From Cyclina sinensis (Eukaryota; Mollusca; Bivalvia; Venerida; Veneridae): a stretch of 64,000 bases of DNA. Positions 1 through 10,702 of this stretch are shown here, piece by piece (positions within the stretch are counted from its first letter, which is position 1; the number at the start of each line of letters is the position of its first letter). The stretch is from NCBI GenBank assembly GCA_012932295.1, contig JAAONU010000011.1:44208352-44272351 (forward strand). The letters are read 5' to 3'. Below the pieces are notes generated by a model. The model was not told where the DNA came from, did not search any database, and saw nothing but the letters and a program-made list of their open reading frames with translations. The position numbers and the translations under genes were made by a program.

Positions 1-2150
1 AAAATAATGTTGCATGGCCATCTAAATATTAACAAAAGCAAACAATTTAAAAGGAATTATATTGAGACGCTTTATTACATACTGGTATGTCTATACAGAA
101 AAGTAGGGTGCGGACTGATGACTAAAATGTTTCGGTCAAAAATAATTTCATCCTATTAAACTTTTTCTTTTCAAAGTATAAATGATGTAAATACATTTCC
201 CCGTATGTTCTATATCAAAAAATGCAAAGCAACCAAGCCCATTTTAGATTACAAACTCATCCTCATTTTTGAAGAATTATCATAGCACTGACATAAAATA
301 ACAGAAAACAGTCCAGGTCATGTTTCTTCTTAGACAGATCTTGTCTGCCACAAGTGCTCAAAATGAAATCTTATTAGATAAAAACTGGGATTATGTAAAT
401 GTCATCCTCAAATAAAACTGCCCTAACCTGGTAATACTACTCATATTGGTCACCAAACACAATATCCTCTCCTATCTTTTCCACTGAGATGTCAAAATGC
501 ATCCACAAAGAAATTTCCACGAAAACTAGACTATAACTCCAAACCTTCTGGACTAATTTGTTGAAAGTTTACTAAGTGATAGAATAAAGTTAGAGAAATG
601 AACTATATAGAAATAATAACTCTTTCTTTGTTACTTTTGGAACTACTTCCCTTTGTTAAATATTAATTGTACACTTTCTGTGAAAAATAAAATTACATGA
701 AACTGGCCAAACTCTGTGGTAACCAGTGCACACATACCTGCTGCTAATATGCACAGCTCCTCTTGGCAGTTAAGCTTCTTATAAAGTTTCAATGAATTCC
801 AGTCAATGGTTGCTGAGAAATAGTCTAACTTGATAGCTGAAAAGGCTTGAAAGGGGCATAACTGTGAAAAAAATATTGCACCAAAACATGCTGCTAATAT
901 TTACAGCTCCTATTGATAGAAAAGCTTCCTTAAAAGTTTCCATAAATTTCAGCCACTGATTGCTGAGAAATAGCCCGGACAAAATTTCGGCACGGACTGA
1001 CGGACGGAAGACGGATGGACGAAGCAGCGACTATAAGCATCCCCGCTGGGGAGCATAAAAATTAATCAGATGTAACTTTGGTGATGTACGGTTGATGAGC
1101 TTTATTCTTCACAAAAGTGTCATTATCGCAAATTGAATATAGATGTGATTGCTCTTCAAGTGCATACCTCTTTGCTTAACAATGTCTCTCAAAAAAATAA
1201 ATCATTTTTGTAACAAGTACTTAACAAGAACGTCCTCTTCTTTAGCTGTCAACATCGGGGTCGGGTCTAGCTTTGCAGGCTTTTGTTTTTTTTAAGGTGA
1301 TGATGCAGTGTACATCTCTAAACGTTAAATTCATGTGCTAAATCGTGTCTAACTGAGCATATATTAACTGCTCGTGCGTTTCTGAACATTCTAGACGGAA
1401 ATGATGACTTGAAGCGATATAACTACTAAGTAATTATCTATTATGAAAGTACTTGTTGTCTCCCTTGAATAAAGAACACTGACGTGATCCGTACAACAGT
1501 GCTTTTATGATACTAAGTGCTTTTTCTTGGTGTTTAATACTTGACATTATGATTCGCATTTCGAAGATGCATTTTTAAGTTAAGTATTACAACAAATAAA
1601 CATAAAAAGAAGACTAGTTAAGCTCACAATAAGGTAGGCAGTTCCCATAAATAATATAACCTCCAATCTCATAGTTTTGTGGAAAATTTGTAAACAAATT
1701 TTATCAAATCTTTCTGCACTTCTCTTCATTTGTCTTTTTTCTTCTTCTTAATTTGTACCATATTCTATATGCAGTCGAGTTAAATATTCTTCCATTTAAT
1801 ATGTATCCCAGCTTTAACCTTGATTGTAGAAGTATAAGTTAGGGCTAAACTGAACATTAGTAGACACCTTTGCATACTTGTAAACATGTAAAACAATGAT
1901 CATTGCCTCTAACATTATTCATGGCTGATAAAATAATGGTTTATGTTTTGCATTGATTAACCATTAGTACGGAACCAAAAAGAAAGGACACATTAATTTT
2001 TGTGTCATGAATATTAAATCTTAACATTTTGCTTCTGATGTCACATGGTCAAAAGGTATCGACCTACAGTACAGTGTAAGCTCATTGAAATCTACTTGAT
2101 TTGGACGTTCAATGTATAAACATTAAGAGTAAGAGGTCAAGGTCAATCAG
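1..2150. other. Non-coding flank
   Basis: I see no convincing exon or open reading frame on either strand. The only recognisable structure is the dispersed repeat at about 741-1060, listed separately. The sequence is AT-rich with many short A and T runs. Confidence 0.5.
741..1060. repeat. Dispersed repeat with two 150-bp units
   Basis: Two diverged copies of a unit start with ctgctaatat at 741 and 891 and end with ttgctgagaaatag at about 823 and 973, a 150-bp period. The second is followed by a run of acggacgg-type sequence and a gggagcata end at about 1050. Related 'gagaaatagcc' segments recur at 41650, 42610 and 42770, and a related gggagcat terminus occurs at 52435. Repeats of this style are abundant in bivalve genomes; I cannot name the family. 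Confidence 0.6.
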
Positions 2151-2235
2151 TGATCAGTGCGGACAAAATTTTCAGTGGTAGATTTATTCTAGTAAAACAG
2201 TAATTATCAAGTACTGGGATGATATATTTTTCAAT

Positions 2236-3711
2236 ATGGCTAGTGGAGGATGTGTTACAGGTGTGAGTGATATGGAAAGTGATAGTAGTGGCGAGATCTT
2301 GGAGGATTTTGTAGATGAATGTGCAGTGTCCACTCAAAATCGATTTGAACAAAGGAAAAATGGCGCCTATCACAATGAATTTAAAACAGTATCGAGAAAG
2401 AGAAAAAAGGGTAGCAGTGGCAGCATAGATGGATTTGCAGGTATGCAGACTAATGATAAATTGATCTGTATCTTTGAACAATTAAACAGAAACTATGACA
2501 AGATCAAAGACTTAGAATTAAAACAAACATCGTATCGAGACGAGGTGAGAATGGTCAATGAATGTGTCAGTAGTTTAAATGACAAATTGACAAAAATGGA
2601 AGAGTTATGTGAATCCCAGAGGTGGAATGCTAAGATACTTTCTTATAAGTCCATTGATAGTGAGGCTCGAAGTATGAGAAATAACGTTGTGATTTATGGG
2701 TTGACTGAGAAATGTAGATACAATAGTAAGAGCCTAGTTTTCAATTTCCTTGAGGATGAACTAGATATTGACACTAGTGAAATGCAAATTGACAGGGCAC
2801 ATAGGTTGGGACAAGTCCCAGATGAGGTGCATAGAAAAAGACAGGACCCAAAGCGTCCTATGGTAGTACGGTTTCGAGATTATGTTGACACCGAAATTAT
2901 CTTGAGCAAGTCGTATAAACTGAAAGGGACAAATTTTGGAGTTGACAGACAATACCCTAAAGAGATCTCTGTTGCTAGGGCTAATTTGTACAAGTCAAAA
3001 GAGGCAAGGGAAGCAAGATCAAGGCATCAAAAGGTGCAGTTGAGGTATCCAGCCAGACTCTTCATTGATGGCAAGTGCGTACATGACGCTCTGCCGGACT
3101 GGTTTAAAGTGTTGGGTAGTGACAGACTCAAGGAGACAAAATGGCACGATCTAGATAAAAACAAAAACGAGCGAGTGTATTCGGAGAGTACAGTGGTAGA
3201 TAACGATCGAGAATCGGATGAAAACAGCGGTGATAGCAGTGAGGTATTCGAGGAACGATTCCAAGACGAAATATCAACAGAAAGCGGAAACACGCGCTCA
3301 GATGTAAACAAACGCGAATCACGTGATCAGTGTGTAAACATGAATTGTGTAGAAAATAAATGTGAAAATAGCAAAACAAAAGGTGATGAAAATCTGTTAC
3401 CTGAACGTTTAATTGATAGTATATCCCTGAGTAGCGAAATGAAAACAAGTTCTGTGCCTATTAAAACTCCGCCGAGGAAAAATAAAACAAAACGTGTACA
3501 GTCCAACACACGTGTTCACATACATGTGAATGAGAAAACAGATGGGAAACCAAAATCTAAAAATAGCCCAACATACTCTAAAAATAAACTAACCAATACA
3601 AAGGGGAGGGAACCAGCTACGACCAATACAACGGAGCAGAGAAGCAGATACAAAAATAACAACAATGATGTAAAATCTAGGTCAAACGTTGAGAGAGGGA
3701 AAAGTAAATAG
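2236..3711 (+). CDS. LINE ORF1 protein, nucleic-acid binding
   Basis: A 491-residue protein that presumably binds element RNA and forms the ribonucleoprotein with ORF2. The N-terminal 120 residues are charged and could form a coiled coil. Residues about 147-290 match the core found in L1/CR1-type ORF1 proteins: RNNVVIYGL, then IDRAHRLG, then RPMVVRFRDYVDTE and the phrase YPKEI, ending in a basic LRYPARLFIDGK segment. Residues 300-491 are highly polar (Lys, Ser, Asn, Glu) and look disordered. No CCHC knuckle is present. The start is the first ATG of the frame, after an AT-rich leader. The stop TAG at 3709-3711 lies in the same frame as ORF2. Confidence 0.85.
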   Translation: MASGGCVTGVSDMESDSSGEILEDFVDECAVSTQNRFEQRKNGAYHNEFKTVSRKRKKGSSGSIDGFAGMQTNDKLICIFEQLNRNYDKIKDLELKQTSYRDEVRMVNECVSSLNDKLTKMEELCESQRWNAKILSYKSIDSEARSMRNNVVIYGLTEKCRYNSKSLVFNFLEDELDIDTSEMQIDRAHRLGQVPDEVHRKRQDPKRPMVVRFRDYVDTEIILSKSYKLKGTNFGVDRQYPKEISVARANLYKSKEAREARSRHQKVQLRYPARLFIDGKCVHDALPDWFKVLGSDRLKETKWHDLDKNKNERVYSESTVVDNDRESDENSGDSSEVFEERFQDEISTESGNTRSDVNKRESRDQCVNMNCVENKCENSKTKGDENLLPERLIDSISLSSEMKTSSVPIKTPPRKNKTKRVQSNTRVHIHVNEKTDGKPKSKNSPTYSKNKLTNTKGREPATTNTTEQRSRYKNNNNDVKSRSNVERGKSK

Positions 3712-6700
3712 GTCAGCGTAGAGGAGCACAGCGAAATTAGATTTTGTTTGTTAAATGTGCAGGGGCTTATTGGCAAAAGTTTTAATAAACTTGACAGCGA
3801 AGAAATGAAACTGTTATTTAAAGGTCATGATATTTTGCTCTTCACTGAAACGTGGTCTAGTGAAAATTATAATTATGATGTACCTAATTTTCATAACTTT
3901 GTTGTTCATAGAAAATGTAAATCTAAAGGAGCTAAGAGAAACAGTGGTGGTTTGATTGTATACGTACATGATAAATTGAGGAAACATGTCAATTTTGTGA
4001 AAAGTTCTTGTGATTCAATAATGTGGCTTAAATTTGATAAATGTCTGTTTAATCTTGACACTGATGTTTTTCTGTGTTTAACCTATAATGTACCTAAAGG
4101 CAGTTCCAGGGAAATATTTGCAGAACAATCCATTTTTGATATGATTGCAAATGATATGATATACTTTGAAAATTTGTATGATAATAAATGTAATTTTATT
4201 GTCACTGGGGATTTTAATTCAAGAGTTGCTGAAAGACCAGACTATGTAGAAAATGAAAACGTGTTTATTAATGATTTATTACCAGATGAATATGTTTCAG
4301 ATGATGTTTTACACAGGAAAAGTCAAGATAAAACTGTAAATGAATATGGTAGGTCATTACTGGAATTTTGTAAAGCTTCAGGTTTAAGGATCTTGAATGG
4401 AAGAGTAGGAATAGATGGTAATATTGGTAAATATACATGTACAAATGTCCAAGGTAGTAGTGTTATTGATATGGTTTTAACTAAATATAAAATGTTTAAT
4501 CTTTTTAGCACCTTTGAAGTACATGACCCCAATATTATGTCTGACCATTGTGTTATAGATTTTAATTTAAATTCATGTTTTGTTAAACCAGAAAATTATG
4601 AGAATGTTTGTAACAATTTACAGAGTATACCATACATGTATAAATGGGATAATAGTAAAAAGGATCTTTATGTAAATGCACTTTTAGAAGATACTACTAC
4701 ACAGCAGTTTGATAGTTTATGTCAAGTAATTAATGCTGCAGGAAATAATTTAGATATAAATGAGAGTTTACATTCTTTTTGCAGTATTTTAGAAGATGTG
4801 GCTTCACCTTTATTTAAAAAGAATGTTCATAGCACTAATAAACAATATATAACAGCTGATATTGAGAAAAAGGTGCCTTATTTTGATGAGGAATGTAAAC
4901 AGTTGAAAAGAAATTATTACACAAGTTTAAATTTTCACAGAAATAACCCATGTAATGATACTAGAATTTCAATGGTACAAGCAAGAAGTAAATATAAAAG
5001 TACATTAAGAAAAAAAAAATTTGTTTATGATAAAAATGAAACACAACGTCTTGAAACAGCACGACTGTCAAATGCAAAGAAATACTGGAATATGTTGAAA
5101 GGTTCTACACACAAAATTACAAAATGTTCTTTGTCATCAGATAACTTTTTAAATTACTTTAAAGCCATAAATGATCCTGAATCAGTATTTTACCAACCAG
5201 ATGATGATGTTATGTACTATAATGAAAGATACCAAAATGGTGAGTTGGATGTCATGTTTTCAGAACTAAATGTACCTTTTTGTGTTGAAGAAATAATTAA
5301 GGCCTGTAAAAAGTTGCACTCAGGCAAATCTGCTGGGTCTGATTATTTGATTAATGAATTTTTTAAGTATGGATCATGTTGTGAAAATTTTGTAAACATT
5401 ATTTGTGTATTATTTAACAAGTTGTTTGATTTAAGATATTTTCCAGAAGACTGGTCTGAAGGGTTCATAGTACCATTACATAAAAAAGGAGATGTTGATG
5501 AAGTTAGTAATTATAGAGGTATCACATTGTTATCCACATTTGGTAAATTGTTTACAAAAGTGTTAAATGACAGGTTAAATGAATGGGCTGAAAAATATTA
5601 TGTATATATAGAGGCACAGGCTGGCTTTCGAAAGTGCATGGATACTATTGATAATATTTTTGTATTCCATGGTTTAATTACACACTTACTTAATAACAAT
5701 AAGAGGTTATACACAGCTTATGTAGATTTTACTAAAGCATTTGATTACTTAGTGAGAGATATAATTTGGTATAAATTGATAAAACTTGGTGTAAGAGGTA
5801 AAATGTTAGACATAATTAAATCTATGTATGAAAATGTTAGGTCTAGTGTAAAATACAATAATACACTTAGTGATGATTTTATTTGTTTGTTAGGAGTAAG
5901 GCAAGGGGAATCACTCTCCCCGTTTTTATTCAGTATGTATTTAAATGACATAGAAGAACACTTCATCCTGAATGGTTTTGAAGGTATAGGGTTGGATATG
6001 TTTAAATTGTTTTTATTACTTTATGCTGATGATATTGTTATTATGTCAGAAACAGAAAAAGGGTTAAAACATGGCTTATTGTTACTTGAAAATTATTGTG
6101 ATAAATGGAAACTTACTGTAAACACTACCAAAACTAAAGTGATGATTTTCAGGAAAGGTGGAAGATTATGTAAAAATACAAGATTTGTTTACAAAGATAA
6201 TGTTCTTGAAGTTGTGTCTAAGTTTACATACCTTGGTATTGTTTTTACTACAGGCGGATCTTTTAATGCAACGTTTGAAACGTTGGCTGGCCAAGCAGTG
6301 AAAGCAATCTATAAACTTAAGTCATATTTAATAAAATATCCTGGTATAACAGTTCAACATAAATTAGACTTGTTTGATAAACTTATTTTACCCATCCTAA
6401 ATTATGGTTCCGAAGTCTGGGGTTTAAATGATAGCAAGAGATTAGAAGGAATACATGTACATTTTTGCAAAACTGTGTTGGGGGTGAGAGGTCAAACACA
6501 AAACAATTTTATTTATGGTGAGTTAGGTAGAACTAGTCTAAAATCAAGAAGAGTAATAAATGTTATTAGATATTGGTTAAAAATTATACAATTAGATGAT
6601 ACTAAGTATGTAAAGAAATTGTATTCTTTAATGTAAAGAAATGTAGATAGCAACAACCATATTTCGTGGGCAATGAATGTTAAAAATTTACTACAGTCTC

Positions 6701-7224
6701 TAGGTTTATATGAAGCTTGGTTAAATCAAGGTGTTGGAAATGTAAATGCTTTTATCAACCTGGTCAAACAAAGATCTACTGATATTTTTATACAGAATTG
6801 GAATGCTGAGATAAATTATTCTACTCGTGCTAGATGCTATTCTTTGTTTGCTAATTTTAGGTTGCAACCATATTTTACGTATATTAATAAAGAAAAGTTC
6901 CGTGTTTCACTTTCACGCTTCAGAGTTTCAGCTCACAAGTTAGAAATCGAGACCGGTAGATGGCATAAACCTATTGCTGTACCTATAAATGAAAGAAAAT
7001 GTAAATCTTGTTTAAATTGTTTAGAAGATGAATTCCATTTTCTGTTAGAATGTCCACTGTATATTGATCTGAGAAGAAGATATATAAAACGGTTTTATTG
7101 GACAAGACCAAATATACCTAAATTCATTGAATTAATGAGTTCAGAAAATGCAGTTGAATTAAGAAATTTGTCTATGTATATTCATAAATCTTTTGAAATT
7201 AGAAATGCTTTGTACTTTGAATAA
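3712..7224 (+). CDS. LINE ORF2: endonuclease-reverse transcriptase, one internal stop
   Basis: The frame opens directly after the ORF1 stop with no ATG before the endonuclease begins (RFCLLNVQGL at about 3739-3768). A TTG at 3748 or readthrough of the TAG are the available ways in. Endonuclease motifs are all present: TETWSS, GGLIVYVH, VTGDFNSRV, IDMVLT and SDHCVIDF. Reverse transcriptase blocks follow: YVDFTKAFD, GVRQGESLSPFLFS, YADD at 6022-6033, a KTKVMIFRKGG block and YLGI. Stop TAA at 6634-6636 interrupts the frame; reading continues in phase for 196 codons to 7224 and includes a CCHC-like CKSCLNC...HFLLEC end. Apart from that stop the protein would be about 1170 residues. Confidence 0.88.
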
Positions 7225-7471
7225 TATGGCAAAAGAAATTATAGTATCGCTGTCCCTCACGCTTCTCAAGTATATAAATATATGTATATAATTGTCTTGT
7301 TTGTGTATCTGACACTGAGCAGACCAGTTATAATTATTTACTTACATAGTGCATTATTATAAACTTGTATTGTGTTTGTTACTAATAATTAGATAATAAG
7401 TTTTAATGCATATGTATGTATTTGTTTTGTACAATGTGTACTCAGGGGCATTTTTGCCTATTGTATATATT

Positions 7472-7477
7472 AATAAA
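7472..7477 (+). promoter_or_regulatory. AATAAA polyadenylation signal of the LINE
   Basis: AATAAA lies about 250 bases after the ORF2 stop, immediately before the short aaactgttat repeats that appear to end the element. Confidence 0.5.
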
Positions 7478-7885
7478 CTGTTATAAACTGTTATGTTATA
7501 TTCTACTACAATGTTCATAAAATTTTCTCCTTTCTAAATTTTATGTTAATGTTCAGTTGTGTAGATTTCATTCTTAGTGTCAATTCGAGATTCGGATTCG
7601 AGAGTGTGTCTATAAGCTAAAAGCTTCCTACACAATCGAACTAAAATAAATTTGGTATAAACTAATTAGACTAAATTACTAAGATGGATAAGGTGAACCA
7701 CTGACATTAACAGGGACTTCGATTACCCAGCATTTAGTTCTTGACAAACAGGCACGTATTACTTTCAAACTTATTTGAACACTTAAAAGAAAAGTATTTA
7801 AACAAACAAGATCGCAGATTATTTGAAAGCCTACAACAATTTCTTTATAGGGAAGATTCAAAAATAGCAAAATATGTTGTTTTTT

Positions 7886-7903
7886 GGGGGGGGGGGGGGG
7901 GGG
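7886..7903 (+). repeat. G18 homopolymer
   Basis: Eighteen consecutive G residues preceded by T6. Such a run can form G-quadruplexes and is prone to length error in sequencing. Confidence 0.95.
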
Positions 7904-8249
7904 AAATCAGGAAGGTTATTTCACAGTCATAGCATGAGAAATTAAACGGCAACATAAATGAGTTAATTCACATCTATTACACGCTAACAGGCAAAACGTG
8001 TTTTAAATACATCAAAACGGTACTGCAGTACTTGAAAAAAAATAAATCGTAGATTTAAACATATTTTTTACAGATTCAGGATTTCTAGAGAAGGCAATAA
8101 CACACCACCCCCAAATAAGTATCTGATTTTCCTAACGTTACCAAAAATGGTTTATGAAGTTAAGAAGCTGAAAACCTGACAACAACACCGATCGTTAATA
8201 AGATAGCAGTAAATTTATATGAGCAATGTGATATTTTATATTTAAGCTT

Positions 8250-8440
8250 ATTTATCGTCGGTACCGGTTGCCCATATGACCGACGCCCCCCTGGAGAGTT
8301 TAGTTATTTTATGTGGTGGGGGTAGTGCAAGATACAGAAAGCATCCCATTCCAGAGACACTCCTGGTTCTTTTACATGCTCAGTGTATAGCACTGATACA
8401 TGGGACCTCGGTTTAAAGTCTCATCCGAAAGACTGGAGCA
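8250..8440 (+). repeat. Dispersed repeat (bivalve-style), copy 1
   Basis: The segment contains catatgaccgacgcccccc near its left end and tgatacatgggacctcgg ... tctcatccgaaagact near its right end. The same two landmarks occur in reverse orientation at 43090-43305. This resembles a widespread bivalve interspersed repeat; I cannot define its ends. Confidence 0.55.
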
Positions 8441-9989
8441 ATATGATGGTAAGACAGACCTCAGTAATAGTAAACAGAAGTGGTATGCATGAACAGACAC
8501 GTTCTGCTAGGTGATGAAACGTTATAACACTGTATGCTTATTGTCATCAAGTACAACATCATCAGAAGTGAAAAATTTGACACAAACTACTCTCGAAATT
8601 ATTTCGGGAATGTCTCCAAAAAAGCAACTGCGCAAATGTAAACAATAGGTTGTATATAGCATCAGCTCTATGACTGTAGCCGATAAAATGATGCCTGCAC
8701 AGGATTCTTTAAATAACGACACAAAAAAGAATGGCTTGTGTTAGGGAAATAACATGAGCAAAGCATATTTAGGAGAAATGCTCTTGCAATGCAAATTAAT
8801 ATTTCCAACATCAAAGAAGATGATGGTGACTTTTAAGGTAGAGACAAAGGAGAGTTCAAACCATAGATATTTCAGTGAAGGGTTGGCCACAACTGGTCCT
8901 ATACCATCTCAGTTCAGTCCAAATCCAGGTAGAGATAAACTATAATTAAGCTTTTTGAAAACATCTATGCTTCAATCTCTCTTAAATGGGGTGACCTAAA
9001 ATATGGCAGTTAAGGACATATCGTCCTATAGCGAGAATAGCAAATGTGCATTTCTACAGAGTACAAAATCTGTGCATTATCTTTCTTTTATGTTATATAA
9101 CCCAGATTACAGAATTAGGAGACTTGAGTAATGCAGATTTTTTTAAACCAGGGATCTGGCTAGCACATGTGCAAAACCTTTCTACGGATACAGATACAAT
9201 TACTTCGCATAAACTTATTAATATATGCTTAGATTTAAAGTTACAATAATAAAGTTTTCTTTAACTAAACTACTGTTGTCATTGTAGCGTTGGCAGCAAG
9301 AATAACTCTCATTTAAAATCGTCCTTGAATATCCAGCATGTTCGTGCTGTACAAGTTATTTACTTGATTCTAGTCGTTAACAGGTTCAAGGCTACTTTGT
9401 TTTGCTACAGTCCCTGTTAACAGGTGCAAGGCTACTTTGTTTTGCTACAGTCCCTGCTATGTTATTTTCTTGTAAACTTATTGCCGATTTGATAAGATAA
9501 ACTATATTTCTCACACAGCAATAAAATGTTTGTATCATTTTCTTCAAGGACAAAATACACCACGTTAGCAAATTAGTTTACACCAAAGAACTAAATAACC
9601 TGATATTTTAGGTCTTAAGTCTAAACCGACTTCTCACGGAAAAATCCGCACATTGGCGATGATAGGATTGAAATCGAAAGTACGCTTTTTATATCAATTG
9701 CTATCAGCTGAACCTATCTTTATTATATTAAGTGAAATTGTGATAACACTCTTTTTCTAATATAATAACTGGGCATTTCGATAAAACATTCTTCAGATTT
9801 GCATTAAAACAATAAATTTTCAACTCAACAATGTCATTAACTTAAAAGATCCACTTGTAAAGATATAAATTGCTACAATAGCAGGATCTTCATACGCGTT
9901 ACAAGTTCTCGTCTAACGAGTATACAGATATGTCTTACGAACGTGAAAGTCTGTTACAGAAAGATGCAATGCATCTTATAATACACAAC

Positions 9990-10056
9990 CCAGGGCGGGA
10001 TTCGAACTCGGATCTCAGTGCATCGAAGACCAACACTCTAACCACTGAGCCAAAGA
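9990..10056 (-). repeat. tRNA-like remnant with A and B boxes
   Basis: On the minus strand TGGCTCAGTGG (box A, 10052-10042) is followed by GAGTTCGAATCC (box B, 10009-9998), the spacing of a pol III internal promoter. The acceptor arm does not pair, so it is a tRNA pseudogene or the head of a tRNA-derived SINE, not a working tRNA. Confidence 0.5.
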
Positions 10057-10649
10057 ATCGATTCTCTGACGCATTTGTCAGAGGTTGTGTTTATACAATT
10101 TTAGAAAGGTATGCACTAGACCGTAACATATGACATACATTTGGCATTCATTATAACCACTGTAATCGTTGTAATAAATTTGTATCGTAACAGCTCACGT
10201 AACCGTACAGAGAAATGTTATTTTTCACTCAATATCTTATCTATTATTTTTTCTCAAAAAGTTGGTAAAATGTATAATAATTTCAAAGATAGCAATTTCT
10301 CCTGAAGTTTGACAATAAAATACAATAGTTTTTGTCAGAACCATTAACAATTGAGAAAACATAAATAGACAAAATTAAAATACTAAATTTAAAATTTATC
10401 TATTTTGACAGCTGTTCTGATACTTTTACTGTTTGTAATTCATTACAAAAACAAAGTGAGCCCTCTAAAGTGGTCGGTCAGGAGTCATAAAGAGGAATAC
10501 TTGCCAGGATTAGCCTGAATAAAGTACACAAACTATGTTAAGTAAATTCTAAATACTAACGCATGTTAATTTTCTGACGATTCTAGGACCTTATTAGCAT
10601 TGCGGTGACTGAAATCTGTGAGGTCATCTTGATGATTATTTCGGTTGTG

Positions 10650-10702
10650 ATGAAATTCTTTATTATCCTAATATGGATGATTGTGAATACAGTTGATTCA
10701 AA
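10650..10702 (+). CDS. C3-like gene exon 1: signal peptide
   Basis: ATG at 10650 begins MKFFIILIWMIVNTVDS, a typical hydrophobic signal peptide. An in-frame ATG at 10632 would add MIISVV. The exon ends with two bases before a GT (tcaaa|gtttca), phase 2, which fits the phase needed by exon 2 and gives an Asn at the junction. The donor is weak but exon 18 uses a very similar one (aacaa|gtttga). No other upstream open segment looked as suitable. Transcript evidence would settle it. Confidence 0.55.

Larger units (their letters stand above)
2150..7490 (+). mobile_element. Nearly full-length non-LTR retrotransposon (LINE), APE type
   Basis: The element carries an ORF1 with an RNA-binding-like core, an ORF2 with an apurinic-type endonuclease and a reverse transcriptase, and a 3' untranslated region ending with an AATAAA signal and short repeats of the aaactgttat type at about 7475-7495. 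There is no RNase H domain. I could not find a target-site duplication, so both ends are approximate. Only two in-frame stops interrupt an otherwise continuous frame from 2236 to 7224, which indicates a young copy. The clade (CR1/L2, jockey or Nimb-like) needs a tree of the reverse transcriptase. Confidence 0.9.
7500..10600. other. Intergenic region between the LINE and the complement-like gene
   Basis: No supported coding exon. It holds the G18 tract, a dispersed repeat at 8250-8440 and a tRNA-like remnant near 9990-10055. A 42-base direct duplication (gttaacaggt... about 9378-9460) is also visible. The promoter and any 5' untranslated exons of the downstream gene should lie at the end of this region; I see no convincing TATA box. 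Confidence 0.45.

Noticed and set aside
2143..3776. Open frames antisense to LINE ORF1
   Set aside because: Shadows of ORF1 codon usage; low-complexity Ser/Leu/Phe-rich products.
9990..10056. A tRNA gene on the minus strand
   Set aside because: Box A and box B are present, but no acceptor stem can be formed.
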